From contig CP126168.1 in assembly GCA_032881465.1 (NCBI GenBank), forward strand, positions 3,597,501-3,661,500: 64,000 bases of DNA, given 5' to 3'. The position numbers and the translations under genes were made by a program. This document shows positions 16,986 to 26,195 of the stretch, piece by piece. The stretch comes from Parvibaculaceae bacterium PLY_AMNH_Bact1. GTDB lineage: Bacteria > Pseudomonadota > Alphaproteobacteria > Parvibaculales > Parvibaculaceae. Under the pieces are notes generated by a model. It made no database searches. It saw nothing but the letters and a program-made list of their open reading frames with translations, and was not told where the DNA came from. Within the stretch, counting starts at the first letter, position 1, and every line of letters starts with the position of its first letter.

Positions 16986-18293
16986 TTACAAGATGAACTT
17001 GGAGAGATCCGTATTGCTGGCGAGATCTGTCAGCTCGTTTTTCACATATTCCGCGTCAACCGTGACGGTTTCCCCTGCCCGGTCAGTGGCGGAAAAGCTG
17101 ATCTCATCGAGCACCCGCTCCATAATCGTGTGCAGGCGCCGCGCCCCGATATTCTCGACCGTTGCGTTCACATCTGCCGCAATGTCAGCGAGCGCATCAA
17201 TCCCGTCTTCCGTGATCTCTAGTGTCACATCTTCGGTGGCCATGAGGCCCTTATATTGTTTGATGAGGCTTGCTTCAGGCTCCGTCAGAATGCGGCGGAA
17301 ATCATCCCGCGTGAGTGCTTTCAGTTCCACCCGAATGGGCAGCCGCCCCTGCAGCTCTGGCAACAGGTCGGACGGTTTTGAGAGATGGAACGCGCCGGAC
17401 GCAATGAAAAGGATATGATCGGTCTTTACTGGCCCATGTTTGGTGGCAACCGTCGTGCCCTCAATGAGCGGCAGCAGATCGCGCTGCACCCCTTCCCGAC
17501 TGACATCCCCGCCCTGCCGATCTGAACGCGCGCAGATCTTGTCCACTTCGTCCAGAAAGACGATGCCACTGTTTTCCACCTTGTGTATGGCGTCAGCATT
17601 CACCTGGTCATCGTCCAGCAGCTTGTCGGATTCTTCAGCGATTAAAAGATCATAGCTGTCTTTGACATTCATCCGGCGCGGCTTGGTCCGATCGCCAAAG
17701 GCTTTACCCATAATGTCATTCAGATTGATCATGCCCATCTGTTGGCCGGGCATGCCGGGAATATCAAAACTCGGCATACCGCCACTGGCGTCGGCCACCT
17801 GAATTTCTATTTCCTTGTCATCCATTTCCCCGGCCCGAAGTTTCTTGCGAAAAGACTCTCGGGTGGATGCGCTGGCTTCTGTGCCCACAAGCGCATCGAG
17901 CACTCGCTCTTCCGCTGCGCTATAAGCTTTGGCTTCCACTTCCTTGCGTTTGCTTTCGCGCACGAGCCCAATGGAGGCTTCCACCAGATCACGCACGATC
18001 TGCTCCACATCGCGGCCCACATAGCCCACTTCTGTAAACTTGGTGGCTTCCACTTTGATGAAAGGCGCCTGCGCAAGCTTTGCCAGACGTCGCGAGATTT
18101 CTGTTTTGCCGACGCCGGTGGGGCCGATCATGAGAATGTTTTTCGGCAGCACCTCTTCGCGTAGATCATCCCCCAATTGCTGGCGACGCCACCGGTTGCG
18201 CAGTGCAATGGCGACAGCCCGCTTGGCGTCTGCCTGGCCGACAATATAGCGGTCGAGCTCAGACACAATTTCACGAGGGGTAAAGGCAGTCAT
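16986..18293 (-). CDS. hslU: ATP-dependent protease ATPase subunit HslU (ClpY)
   Basis: AAA+ unfoldase that feeds substrates to HslV. It has Walker A GPTGVGKT (near residue 57), the pore loop GYVGRD, Walker [11 protein letters not shown], and the sensor region [19 protein letters not shown]. The C-terminal LSKFIL inserts into HslV. The ATG at 18293 ([17 protein letters not shown]) matches the family start, so the frame's extension to 18311 is probably not used. A GNAT gene separates it from hslV, an arrangement common in alphaproteobacteria. Confidence 0.98.
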   Translation of the reverse strand: MTAFTPREIVSELDRYIVGQADAKRAVAIALRNRWRRQQLGDDLREEVLPKNILMIGPTGVGKTEISRRLAKLAQAPFIKVEATKFTEVGYVGRDVEQIVRDLVEASIGLVRESKRKEVEAKAYSAAEERVLDALVGTEASASTRESFRKKLRAGEMDDKEIEIQVADASGGMPSFDIPGMPGQQMGMINLNDIMGKAFGDRTKPRRMNVKDSYDLLIAEESDKLLDDDQVNADAIHKVENSGIVFLDEVDKICARSDRQGGDVSREGVQRDLLPLIEGTTVATKHGPVKTDHILFIASGAFHLSKPSDLLPELQGRLPIRVELKALTRDDFRRILTEPEASLIKQYKGLMATEDVTLEITEDGIDALADIAADVNATVENIGARRLHTIMERVLDEISFSATDRAGETVTVDAEYVKNELTDLASNTDLSKFIL

Positions 18294-18310
18294 GGGCAGG
18301 TCTTCTTTCA

Positions 18311-18832
18311 CTAAAGTCTTCGTTCGCGAGTCTTTGGGAGGCGAGCACTTAAAAGCAATACCGCGCCCTCTTCCGGGCTGCGGTCATAGCATAAGTCCTC
18401 GAAACCGGCTTTCCGATAAGCAGAGATCGCCCGGTGGTTATTGGGTTTTGGATCAACAATCACTTGGGGCACTCCCTCGGCTTCGCATATTCTAAGATAG
18501 GCGCGAATGAAGGCACTTCCATGGCCGCGCCCTAGATAGCCAGCAGGTCCGATAAACTGATCAATGCCAGTGGCTCCACGCGCTGAAGCCACATAGGGGT
18601 GGGACTTGCCCACCTCATAAGACTGAAGATAGGCAATCGGCATGTGGCCAAACATCACCAGATAGGGGTGCACATCACCCTCTTCGATATGATCGGCAAT
18701 GTCTTGAAGCCCGGACGGGTCGCTATACCATTTTCGCACATGGGGTTCGTCAAACCACCTCCGTAAAAGAGACAGATGGTGATAGCCAAGAGGAATGAAC
18801 CGATAGGGCGTGACGTTTGACCCGTTAGCCAT
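18311..18832 (-). CDS. GNAT family acetyltransferase (AacA4/IucB-like)
   Basis: N-acetyltransferase of about 173 residues with [18 protein letters not shown] at the front, [24 protein letters not shown] as the acetyl-CoA binding loop, and [14 protein letters not shown]. This pattern is shared by aminoglycoside 6'-acetyltransferases and siderophore acyltransferase-like proteins, so the substrate is open. The ATG at 18832 overlaps the hslV stop by 8 bp. Its place between hslV and hslU indicates co-transcription with the protease. Confidence 0.85.
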   Translation of the reverse strand: MANGSNVTPYRFIPLGYHHLSLLRRWFDEPHVRKWYSDPSGLQDIADHIEEGDVHPYLVMFGHMPIAYLQSYEVGKSHPYVASARGATGIDQFIGPAGYLGRGHGSAFIRAYLRICEAEGVPQVIVDPKPNNHRAISAYRKAGFEDLCYDRSPEEGAVLLLSARLPKTRERRL

Positions 18833-19376
18833 CCGCATCCAGTGTTTCAACGGTGAGGGACGTGTTGGTGTAGACGCAGATGTCCGCCGCTATGCCCATG
18901 GCTTTGCGGGCAATGTCTTCTGCATTCATATCCATGTCGACGAGCGCACGCGCAGCAGAGAGGGCGTAGTTTCCGCCGGACCCGATCCCGGTCACCCCAT
19001 GTTCTGGCTCGAGCACATCACCCGTGCCGGTCAGCACCAGAGTGGTTTCCTTGTCGGCCACAATCATCATGGCTTCAAGTTTCCGAAGATAGCGGTCTGT
19101 CCGCCAGTCCTTTGCGAGCTCAACGCAGGCCCGCAGCAGCTGATTTGGATATTGCTCAAGCTTTGCTTCGAGCCGTTCAAACAGGGTGAAGGCGTCTGCG
19201 GTTGCCCCGGCAAAGCCGCCGATCACGGTGCCGCCGGCAAGTTGGCGCACTTTGCGCGCACTGTTTTTGATCACCGTATCGCCCATGGAAACCTGGCCAT
19301 CGCCTGCGACCACAACCTTACCGCCTTTGCGGACTGAAAGAATGGTCGTGCCATGCCAAACAGGGGGGGTGCTCAT
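18825..19376 (-). CDS. hslV: ATP-dependent protease peptidase subunit HslV (ClpQ)
   Basis: Threonine peptidase forming two hexameric rings with HslU caps. Processing before T10 (in [10 protein letters not shown]) would expose the catalytic N-terminal threonine. The conserved [27 protein letters not shown] and [16 protein letters not shown] are all present. Its 183 residues match the family. It heads the leftward operon hslV-GNAT-hslU. Confidence 0.98.
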   Translation of the reverse strand: MSTPPVWHGTTILSVRKGGKVVVAGDGQVSMGDTVIKNSARKVRQLAGGTVIGGFAGATADAFTLFERLEAKLEQYPNQLLRACVELAKDWRTDRYLRKLEAMMIVADKETTLVLTGTGDVLEPEHGVTGIGSGGNYALSAARALVDMDMNAEDIARKAMGIAADICVYTNTSLTVETLDADG

Positions 19377-19503
19377 TAGGGTCGGTCCTCAACATCTCGA
19401 TTGAATTGAGAGCTACATGTGGGCTGGATAGCTTGCTTGGTCAAGAAGAAGTGGGTCAAGCGAAGAAGGCCCCCATGAAAAGAGACAGGATTCGCTGATT
19501 GCC

Positions 19504-20043
19504 TCATTCCCCAACATGGTCAAATTCGCCAGGCTCGCCACCAAGCTCCCGCACCTGGGTTTCGAGCGCCTTGATGCGGTTCTGCAGCCGATCGAAAGCA
19601 GGCTCCAGCACGTCCGGCGAATAACGCGGGGTGATGTGCGCGGAACAATTCTCATCCCAGCGCGTAACCTTAAAGAGGATCGCCCGTTCAATCCGCGCCC
19701 GATAATCTGGATGGGCGAGGGAGCGGGTGAGGGCGGGGTCGGTTTCCACGGCTCGCGCTTCTCCCCAGAGTTTGATCCGGCGTCGGTTTACATAGTCGAT
19801 CAGGAAGATGAAGGCGGCAGGGTTTTCTTTGATGTTCCCGAGCGTCACATATTGCTGATTGCCGCCGAAATCCGCGTAGCCGAGCTCAGTCTCGCTCAAG
19901 ACCTTCAAAAAGCCGCGCGGACCACCCCGATGCTGCAGATAGGGGGCGCCGTTAGCTGATGCAGAGGCAAAATAGAAGTGATCACGTTCTGCAATGAACT
20001 GGGCCAAATCCTGTGTCAGGCGAGGGGTTCCGCGAGGTTCCAT
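19504..20043 (-). CDS. Pyridoxamine 5'-phosphate oxidase family flavoprotein
   Basis: FMN-binding split-barrel protein of the PPOX type. It has YFASASANGAPYLQHRGGPRGF, LGYADFGGNQQYVTLGNI, AAFIFLIDYVNRRRIKLWGEA and a C-terminal coiled segment. These stand-alone proteins often reduce flavin, haem or F420-like substrates, but the substrate cannot be told here. The ATG at 20043 is preferred to the upstream extension, which runs into the HPP gene's end. Confidence 0.85.
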   Translation of the reverse strand: MEPRGTPRLTQDLAQFIAERDHFYFASASANGAPYLQHRGGPRGFLKVLSETELGYADFGGNQQYVTLGNIKENPAAFIFLIDYVNRRRIKLWGEARAVETDPALTRSLAHPDYRARIERAILFKVTRWDENCSAHITPRYSPDVLEPAFDRLQNRIKALETQVRELGGEPGEFDHVGE

Positions 20044-20059
20044 ATGGGGTGTCTTCTTT

Positions 20060-20599
20060 TTAGCGATTGGAGGGGGCGTTAGCTCGGCGCAGAAATACCG
20101 CGACAAGATAGAGCAGGAATGCGCCTGCGACACCGGGCAAAGCGATCAAAAGCGCGGCATCCGTGAAACCAGCTCCGGAAAACATAAGCAATATTGGGTT
20201 GGCGCCGGCAGGCGGATGCACGGTCCGTGTAGCCAGCATCACGGCAATGGCGAGGCCTGTTCCGATGCCCGCAGCCAAGATGGAGACGAGGATGAAGGGT
20301 AGGATATTGAAGCCGGGCGTCACGACACTGACAATAAAGAGACATAAAAGTCCGATAGACATGGAGAGCGCATGGCCGCCCATGACATGACGAGGGCCGG
20401 AGAGGGGACTGTCGGCCAGGCCAAAGACCAGCACCGCGGTGGCGCCAAGGGGGGCCATCAGCAGGGCGCTACCAGATAGGTGCGCCAAAAGACCCACCAA
20501 CCCGATAGCCAGCGCGCCCCCAAGACCGGCAATCATGATCTGGCGAATGTCGGGCCGCACATAGGGAGTGGTAAAATAGGAAAAGAGACGGTCTGCCAT
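20060..20599 (-). CDS. HPP family integral membrane protein
   Basis: Four or five hydrophobic segments within 179 residues. It carries the family signature HPPAGANP (near residue 127) and GSALLMAPLGATAVLVFG. HPP proteins are proposed nitrite or small-ion transporters in plant chloroplasts; the bacterial function is not established. It precedes the PPOX gene on the same strand by 16 bp and is divergent from a TetR gene, with a palindrome in the shared promoter region. Confidence 0.85.
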   Translation of the reverse strand: MADRLFSYFTTPYVRPDIRQIMIAGLGGALAIGLVGLLAHLSGSALLMAPLGATAVLVFGLADSPLSGPRHVMGGHALSMSIGLLCLFIVSVVTPGFNILPFILVSILAAGIGTGLAIAVMLATRTVHPPAGANPILLMFSGAGFTDAALLIALPGVAGAFLLYLVAVFLRRANAPSNR

Positions 20600-20701
20600 G
20601 ATGGCTTTCCCCCAAAATAATGAGTCCAGCGTGAATTTCTATCCATATGGAGACTCGCAGAGAGCATACAAGACAGTTTGGTATCATTTAGTGTTTTGGG
20701 G

Positions 20702-20714
20702 CTAGACTGTCTAG
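20702..20714. promoter_or_regulatory. Perfect palindrome CTAGACTGTCTAG, likely TetR operator
   Basis: A 13-bp palindrome with a central T sits 40 bp before the TetR start and about 100 bp before the HPP start. TAGAC/GTCTA half-sites are typical of NemR-like TetR repressors. Autoregulation and control of the divergent HPP gene are inferred. Confidence 0.5.
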
Positions 20715-20754
20715 GGCAGTTTGCGCCGTCTACCCGCCACCAAGGAGTTCCCCC

Positions 20755-21339
20755 ATGCCGCGTCCTTCACGTCGCAACGATCTGATTGAGACTGCCCAGA
20801 CGCTTTTTAATGCCGAAGGGTTTCATGCTGTTGGGATTGAACGGATCCTGAGCGAGGGAAATCTCGCAAAAATGACCCTCTACCGGCATTTTCCCTCCAA
20901 AAACGCGCTCATTCTGGGGGTCCTGGAAGCACGCGAAAAAGCAGTGAATGGCTGGTTTCGAGAGGTGCTTGCCGATCCAGATCTCAAAGGAAAAGGGCGG
21001 CTTCTAGCGATTTTTGATGCGCTGGAGACCTGGTTCGAGGATCGCTCGCCATTGGGTAAATTCTCCGGCTGTCTCTTTGTACGTGCGTCCGGCGAATTTC
21101 CGCATCCCACAGACCCGGTTCATGTTGCGGCTGCAGATGCAAAGCAGGCCTTTGTTGAGATGGTGGCTGCCGCCGCAGCGCTGGAGCGCTTTAAGAAGCC
21201 ACGGCTTCTTGCTCGTCAACTGACCCTTCTCAAAGAGGGTGCGATCACTCTGGCGCAAATTCAGGGAGCGTCAAAACCTGCGCTGGATGCGAAAGATGCC
21301 GCCGAACGACTTCTCGCGGACTGGCCCAGAAAGAAATAA
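20755..21339 (+). CDS. TetR family transcriptional regulator
   Basis: N-terminal helix-turn-helix with LIETAQTLFNAEGFHAVGIERIL and MTLYRHFPSKNALI (residues 9-52). A ligand-binding half follows, with the CLFVRASGEFPHPTDPV segment seen in NemR-like TetR proteins that respond to electrophiles. The start has a good ribosome binding site (AAGGAG). The GST gene 40 bp downstream fits a detoxification role, which is inference. Confidence 0.9.
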   Translation: MPRPSRRNDLIETAQTLFNAEGFHAVGIERILSEGNLAKMTLYRHFPSKNALILGVLEAREKAVNGWFREVLADPDLKGKGRLLAIFDALETWFEDRSPLGKFSGCLFVRASGEFPHPTDPVHVAAADAKQAFVEMVAAAAALERFKKPRLLARQLTLLKEGAITLAQIQGASKPALDAKDAAERLLADWPRKK

Positions 21340-21379
21340 GCGAAAGAAGTAAGAAACCGGCGACCCGGGAGGGCCACTG

Positions 21380-22000
21380 ATGCTCAAAATCTTCCATGTT
21401 CCTGGCACACGGTCGGTTCGGCCTCTTTGGCTTTGCTTTGAGCTGGGTCTGGAATTTGAGATCGTTCCCATCGATTTTTCTCCTGCTTATAGAGACAGTT
21501 TGGAGTGGCGCTCTATTAGCCCAGCGGGAAAAGTTCCGGCCCTCACCGATGGCGAGGTGAACATGTTTGAGTCCGGCGCCATGCTGGAATTCATTCTGGA
21601 CCGCTATGGCGACGGCAGATTGCGTCCCGAAAAAGGGACGCCTGAGAGTGCCGAATATCTTCAATGGTCCTGGTTTGCAGAAGCCACCCTGTCGCGCCCG
21701 TTGGGCTTTATGCGGGCCATGAAACTGGTGCACGCCATCAAACAGGGAAAGGAAGAGGTCGACGTTATCGCCGCCGAGGGTGAGAAAAAGGCCCGCTCGG
21801 CCCTTGAAGCTGTGGAGCAGAGACTCGCTGATCGCGAGTTTTTGGTGGGCACAGGATTCACCGCCGCCGACATCATGACCGGATATTCTCTCGACCTGCT
21901 CAGCCACGTCTATTCGCTGGACGAGTCCTATCCCAAGGCTGCGGCCTATTTAGGCCGCTTGAAAGCCCGTGAAGCCTGCAAAAAGGCGATCGCTGCCTGA
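21380..22000 (+). CDS. Glutathione S-transferase
   Basis: Thioredoxin-like N-terminal domain (FHVPGTRSVRPLWLCFELG, then SPAGKVPALTDGEVNMFESGAMLEFI, with the glutathione-binding ES) and an all-helical C-terminal domain ending FTAADIMTGYSLDLL. Its 206 residues are typical. It lies 40 bp after the TetR gene on the same strand, probably one transcript. Substrate unknown. Confidence 0.9.
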   Translation: MLKIFHVPGTRSVRPLWLCFELGLEFEIVPIDFSPAYRDSLEWRSISPAGKVPALTDGEVNMFESGAMLEFILDRYGDGRLRPEKGTPESAEYLQWSWFAEATLSRPLGFMRAMKLVHAIKQGKEEVDVIAAEGEKKARSALEAVEQRLADREFLVGTGFTAADIMTGYSLDLLSHVYSLDESYPKAAAYLGRLKAREACKKAIAA

Positions 22001-22412
22001 TCTGCCCAGAAGGGGCCAGAACGAAAGATTCAATCCTTAACGCTTACGTCTCAAGAATAGGGCCTAAGCACATGAGTCCACAGCGAATTTTGATCTGGTG
22101 AATGGATTCACAATTGGTTAACAATAGTGACTTGGACACGGAAGCTGACACACTACATTAACCGGTAGTTAGGGTTAACACGCCGGCCTTTCCGACAAAA
22201 GGTGTGGACTTTTGTGGGTTGGAACGGACCAAAACAAAGAATCCGGCTCTGTTTTAAGGGAACAACAGTTAACGCACGTTAAGCCCTTGTTAAGCATAAG
22301 TTTTTTACTGTTTGCTGAGATGAGAGGCCAGACGCGGCTGGCGGGCACTCGTTGAACCTGTTAGAACGCCCGCGATTGCGGCATTTGCGCCGCTTGAATT
22401 GAGGAAGACCCC
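22001..22412 (+). promoter_or_regulatory. hisB upstream region with CtrA-like and GANTC sites
   Basis: This 412-bp non-coding stretch holds four GANTC sites (22027, 22074, 22105, 22239). TTAA-CCGGTAG-TTAG lies at 22158-22172. A run of three TTAA at 22269, 22279 and 22290 has its last two spaced by exactly 7 bases, the CtrA consensus. AGGAAG precedes the hisB ATG. I see no gene in it. Confidence 0.5.
22279..22293 (+). promoter_or_regulatory. Perfect TTAA-N7-TTAA, candidate CtrA site
   Basis: TTAA GCCCTTG TTAA matches the CtrA recognition pattern of alphaproteobacteria, 120 bp before hisB. A further TTAA lies 6 bases upstream. Confidence 0.45.
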
Positions 22413-23033
22413 ATGTCTGCAGAGCCCCTAGATAGGCCGGGCCGCATCGCTACCGTTGAACGCAAGACCAAAGAAACAGAAGTCTTTGTGTCGCTCGATC
22501 TGGATGGCAACGGCATTTACGACATTGATACGGGCATTGGCTTTCTCGATCACATGCTCGAACAGCTCTCGCGCCACTCCCTGATCGACCTCAAAGTTCG
22601 CGTCGACGGCGATCTGCACATTGATATGCACCACACCACCGAAGACAGCGGCATCGTTGTGGGTGAGGCGGTGAAACAGGCTTTGGGTGACTTCAAAGGC
22701 ATCAAGCGTTATTCCAACGCTCTCATCCCTATGGATGAGACGCTGACCCGCTGCGCGATTGATGTCTCCGGGCGCCCCTATCTCATCTGGCGCGTAGAGC
22801 TTGCCCGCCCGAAACTGGGCGAAATGGACACCGAACTCTTCAAAGAGTGGTTCCAGGCCTTTGCACAAGCAGCCGGCATTACTCTCCACATGGAAAACAT
22901 CTATGGGGAGAACACCCACCACATTGTGGAGAGCTGCTTTAAGGCGCTCGCCAGGGCGCTCCGTGCTGCTGTGGAAATCGATCCACGCACTGCGGACGTG
23001 GTGCCGTCAACCAAAGGCGTGATTGGCAGCTGA
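22413..23033 (+). CDS. hisB: Imidazoleglycerol-phosphate dehydratase
   Basis: Dehydrates imidazole glycerol phosphate to imidazole acetol phosphate, the sixth step in histidine synthesis. Manganese-binding motifs are present: [34 protein letters not shown] and [24 protein letters not shown], all with the expected histidines and glutamates. Its 206 residues indicate the monofunctional form without the phosphatase domain. It begins the histidine block; two hairpins follow the stop. Confidence 0.97.
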   Translation: MSAEPLDRPGRIATVERKTKETEVFVSLDLDGNGIYDIDTGIGFLDHMLEQLSRHSLIDLKVRVDGDLHIDMHHTTEDSGIVVGEAVKQALGDFKGIKRYSNALIPMDETLTRCAIDVSGRPYLIWRVELARPKLGEMDTELFKEWFQAFAQAAGITLHMENIYGENTHHIVESCFKALARALRAAVEIDPRTADVVPSTKGVIGS

Positions 23034-23048
23034 TAGGCTGGCTGTTGC

Positions 23049-23070
23049 GGATAAGTGCTTTCACTTATCC
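23049..23070 (+). terminator. Hairpin after hisB
   Basis: GGATAAGTG and CACTTATCC pair perfectly (9 bp) around a CTTT loop, 15 bases after the hisB stop. No clear T-run follows, so it may be an mRNA-stabilising or attenuation hairpin instead of a strong terminator. Confidence 0.5.
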
Positions 23071-23099
23071 TGGAAAACCACTAAAGAACCCCACATAAA

Positions 23100-23119
23100 G
23101 AAGGCCCCCACCGGCCTTC
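23100..23119 (+). terminator. Second hairpin after hisB
   Basis: GAAGGCC (23100-23106) pairs with GGCCTTC (23113-23119) around CCCACC, followed by ACTTTCTGT. It is a better intrinsic terminator candidate than the upstream hairpin, though the T-run is weak. Confidence 0.45.
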
Positions 23120-23155
23120 ACTTTCTGTCGGCCGGACGCAAGGTCACCAGCCAGT

Positions 23156-23251
23156 GCATTTCCAATAAAGGTTGCAGACTTTTATGGTTCGGAAATGCGA
23201 CAAAATAAGAGGTTTGGAGCTCGGTTTTGATTTATCAAACCGAAAGGGCTC
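23156..23251. repeat. Composite palindromic element (two consecutive palindromes)
   Basis: First palindrome 23156-23199: GCATTTCC to GGAAATGC, with ATAAAGGTTGCAGACTTTTAT inside (20-base core described by its AAAG/CTTT arms). Second palindrome 23217-23251: GAGCTCGGTTTTGA facing TCAAACCGAAAGGGCTC. It ends 15 bases before the DUF2628 gene, so it supplies that gene's upstream region. Confidence 0.65.
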
Positions 23252-23266
23252 TAAAGAACGCTAACG

Positions 23267-23857
23267 ATGCGCACCTTTACGGTTCATGCCAATGCGTCGC
23301 TCCCGCGAGCGGAAGATCATGTGCGCTTTGTGAAAGAAGGCCTGGCGCGCTGGGCGATCGTGTCGCCCATCATCTGGTTTCTCTATCACCGCATGTGGTG
23401 GGAAGGAGCCGCCTATTTTGGCCTGTCAATTCTGATTGCAGTGGCAGGTGCTGCTGTCGGCTTCCAGGAAAACGTGACCGTTCTTTTGGGCCTTGGACTA
23501 CAGCTCATTGCGGCACTGGAAGCAAACGACCTCCGCCGCCTAGCGCTTGCGAGAAAAGGCTATCAGACCATTGCGATTATCCATGGCGCCGATGAAGAAG
23601 AAGCCGAAGCACGCTTCTTCGCCAACTGGAGTCATGCTCTACCGCATGCTGCTGACAACCCGGTTACAAGCGCAGTCATGGACAGGAGTGGGTCTGATAT
23701 CGGACATAGCACCACAGCCGGACCAGCAACGACTTACACAAAACACAAAGGCCCGATATGGCCAAAGCGTCCAGCACAGAATGAAGAATCGCCCCACCCT
23801 GCGGCACCTGCGGGGGAGGTCCTTGGCCTCTTCCCCAAGCCGCCGAGCTTGAATTAG
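23267..23857 (+). CDS. DUF2628 membrane protein
   Basis: About 196 residues. Two or three hydrophobic segments between residues 25 and 85 (WAIVSPIIWFLYHRMWWEG, FGLSILIAVAGAAVG and VLLGLGLQLIAALEAND) are characteristic of DUF2628. RKGYQTIAIIHGADEEEAEARFFANW follows, then a polar tail of about 70 residues. This gene is regularly found between hisB and hisH in alphaproteobacteria, but its role, if any, in histidine synthesis is unknown. Confidence 0.88.
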   Translation: MRTFTVHANASLPRAEDHVRFVKEGLARWAIVSPIIWFLYHRMWWEGAAYFGLSILIAVAGAAVGFQENVTVLLGLGLQLIAALEANDLRRLALARKGYQTIAIIHGADEEEAEARFFANWSHALPHAADNPVTSAVMDRSGSDIGHSTTAGPATTYTKHKGPIWPKRPAQNEESPHPAAPAGEVLGLFPKPPSLN

Positions 23858-23890
23858 AAAACTAGAGTCCCACTCCATGAAGCCCACTCC

Positions 23891-24529
23891 ATGAAAACTG
23901 TCATCATCGATTATGGCTCCGGCAATCTCCGCTCCGCTGAAAAAGCGTTTGAGCGCTCATGCCATGAACTCGGGCTTTCCATGGACATTGAGGTGAGTGG
24001 GGACGCCGATGCGGTCCGTGCTGCCGACCGCATTGTTCTCCCTGGCGTTGGCGCATTTGGCGATTGCAGGCGGGGGCTCGATGCTGTGCCAGGCCTGACC
24101 GACGCGCTTGAAGAAACCGTGCGTGAAAAGGCGCGGCCTTTTCTCGGCATTTGCGTCGGCATGCAGCTTATGGCGACACGCGGTCTGGAACATGGGGAAC
24201 ATGAAGGCCTTGGCTGGATCGCTGGCGATGTCGTGGAAATGACACCCAGCGACACGAGCCTCAAAATTCCCCACATGGGCTGGAACGAGCTGCAGATCAC
24301 AAAGCCCCACCCGGTCCTCAAAGACCTGCCGGTGACCCACGCCTATTTCGTGCACTCCTATCACCTGCAACCAGCAGAGGAGGGCGATGTTATCGCGCGC
24401 ACCGACTATGGGGGCCCCGTCACCGCGGCTGTCGCCCGAGACAATATGGTGGGCACGCAGTTCCACCCGGAAAAGAGCCAGGCACTCGGCCTGGCCCTCA
24501 TCCGCAATTTTTTACAATGGAAGCCCTAA
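23891..24529 (+). CDS. hisH: Imidazole glycerol phosphate synthase glutaminase subunit
   Basis: Class I glutamine amidotransferase that supplies ammonia to HisF. Oxyanion strand [11 protein letters not shown], nucleophile cysteine in [10 protein letters not shown] (near residue 83), and the histidine-glutamate pair in [10 protein letters not shown]. Its 212 residues are normal. It lies 5 bp before hisA and is co-transcribed with hisA and hisF. Confidence 0.97.
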   Translation: MKTVIIDYGSGNLRSAEKAFERSCHELGLSMDIEVSGDADAVRAADRIVLPGVGAFGDCRRGLDAVPGLTDALEETVREKARPFLGICVGMQLMATRGLEHGEHEGLGWIAGDVVEMTPSDTSLKIPHMGWNELQITKPHPVLKDLPVTHAYFVHSYHLQPAEEGDVIARTDYGGPVTAAVARDNMVGTQFHPEKSQALGLALIRNFLQWKP

Positions 24530-24534
24530 GCACC

Positions 24535-25287
24535 ATGAGTTCGTCCAAGACCCCTTTGACTCTGTTCCCGGCCATCGACCTAAAAGATGGCGAATGCGTG
24601 CGGCTGGTCCGCGGGCTCATGGAAGAAGCAACGGTCTTCAATGACAATCCGGCAGCGCAGGCCCGAGCCTTTCAGGATGCGGGTTTTGAGTATTTGCATC
24701 TGGTGGACCTGAACGGCGCCTTTGAAGGCAAGCCCGTGAACGCCAATGCCGTCGAAGCGATCCTGAAAGAGATCACCATCCCCGCCCAGCTTGGTGGGGG
24801 CATTCGCGATCTGGCGACAATTGAAATGTGGTTGGATAAGGGGATCGCCCGTGTGATCATCGGGACGGCTGCGGTGAAAGACCCGGATCTTGTGCGGCAG
24901 GCTTGTAAACGTTTCCCCGGCCAGATTGCTGTGGGGCTGGATGCCAAAGGCGGCAAGGTGGCCGTGGAAGGCTGGGCCGAAGTCTCAGACCTCACTGTCC
25001 TTGAGATGGCCAGACAGTTTGAAGACGCGGGCGTCGCCGCCATTATCTATACAGACATTGATCGCGATGGCGTGCTGGAAGGGCTCAATCTGACAGCAAC
25101 GGTCTCCCTTGCAGAGACGATATCGATCCCGGTGATCGCGAGCGGCGGTCTCTCTTCCATCGACGACATCAAGGCCTTGATCGCCGCGGACTGCGAAGGC
25201 CTGGAAGGAGCGGTTTCCGGGCGGGCTCTTTATGATGGTCGCCTTGACCCAGCAGAAGCGATTGCTCTTCTCAAGGGAACAGCTTGA
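24535..25287 (+). CDS. hisA: Phosphoribosylformimino-5-aminoimidazole carboxamide ribotide isomerase
   Basis: TIM-barrel isomerase that opens the ribose ring of ProFAR. Catalytic aspartate in [15 protein letters not shown], second catalytic aspartate in [13 protein letters not shown], and phosphate-binding GGGIRD and ASGGLSS loops. The ATG at 24535 ([11 protein letters not shown]) follows the hisH stop closely. The frame's earlier ATG at 24517 overlaps hisH and is less likely. Its TGA overlaps the hisF start. Confidence 0.97.
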   Translation: MSSSKTPLTLFPAIDLKDGECVRLVRGLMEEATVFNDNPAAQARAFQDAGFEYLHLVDLNGAFEGKPVNANAVEAILKEITIPAQLGGGIRDLATIEMWLDKGIARVIIGTAAVKDPDLVRQACKRFPGQIAVGLDAKGGKVAVEGWAEVSDLTVLEMARQFEDAGVAAIIYTDIDRDGVLEGLNLTATVSLAETISIPVIASGGLSSIDDIKALIAADCEGLEGAVSGRALYDGRLDPAEAIALLKGTA

Positions 25288-26057
25288 TGCTCAAAGCCCG
25301 CGTGATCCCCTGTCTCGACGTGAAAGATGGCCGCGTCGTAAAGGGCGTGAACTTCGTCGACCTGGTCGACGCTGGCGATCCCGTCGAAGCCGCCCGAGCC
25401 TATGATGCGGCAGGTGCCGATGAGCTCTGTTTTCTCGACATCACGGCCTCTCATGAAGACCGCTCCATCCTGTTTGATGTGGTGCGCCACACGGCAGAAG
25501 AGTGTTTTATGCCGCTGACCGTCGGTGGCGGCGTCCGCACCATTGAAGATGTGCGCCAATTGCTGCTCGCTGGTGCCGACAAGGTGTCCATCATGACCGC
25601 AGCGGTCCACAATCCTGATTTTGTGCGCGAAGCTTCTGAAAAATTCGGGTCGCAATGCATTGTGGTGGCGGTAGACGCCAAACGGGTCTCACGACCGGGT
25701 GAAACGCCCCGTTGGGAGGTGTTCACCCATGGTGGCCGTAAAGAGACCGGCATTGATGCGGTCGAATATGCCAAAAAAGTGGTGGCGCTTGGGGCAGGGG
25801 AAATTCTGCTTACCTCCATGGACAGAGATGGCACCAAAGAGGGTTTTGATACAGAACTCACCCGCACAATTGCAGATGCCGTTAGCGTACCTGTAATTGC
25901 AAGTGGTGGCGTTGGCACGCTCGATCATCTGGCGGAAGGCGTGACAGAAGGCCATGCAAGCGCCGTTCTTGCCGCCTCCATATTCCATTTTGGCACCTTC
26001 ACCATCGGCGAAGCCAAGGCCCACATGGCCGCCAAAGAGATACCAGTTCGTCTCTAG
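25287..26057 (+). CDS. hisF: Imidazole glycerol phosphate synthase cyclase subunit
   Basis: Cyclises PRFAR with ammonia from HisH to give imidazole glycerol phosphate and AICAR. It has [20 protein letters not shown] with the catalytic aspartate, [18 protein letters not shown] and [14 protein letters not shown] with the second catalytic aspartate, then [12 protein letters not shown]. The ATG at 25287 shares a base with the hisA TGA, so translation is coupled. Its 256 residues are of family length. Confidence 0.97.
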   Translation: MLKARVIPCLDVKDGRVVKGVNFVDLVDAGDPVEAARAYDAAGADELCFLDITASHEDRSILFDVVRHTAEECFMPLTVGGGVRTIEDVRQLLLAGADKVSIMTAAVHNPDFVREASEKFGSQCIVVAVDAKRVSRPGETPRWEVFTHGGRKETGIDAVEYAKKVVALGAGEILLTSMDRDGTKEGFDTELTRTIADAVSVPVIASGGVGTLDHLAEGVTEGHASAVLAASIFHFGTFTIGEAKAHMAAKEIPVRL

Positions 26058-26195
26058 CCTATTCTGCTCCACATTCGATGGGCAGCGGCGATTCAACGAT
26101 TTACAAGGGTCTCCATCCGGTGAATACTTTTTAAGCTGAACCTGGCCAGCAGAGACACGGACAGCACTGGACAAAACGCGGCAGGGTGCAGGCCA

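Noticed and set aside
22428-22922. 164-residue ORF opposite hisB
   Set aside because: hisB is certain from its metal-binding motifs; the antisense frame is open only because of codon bias.
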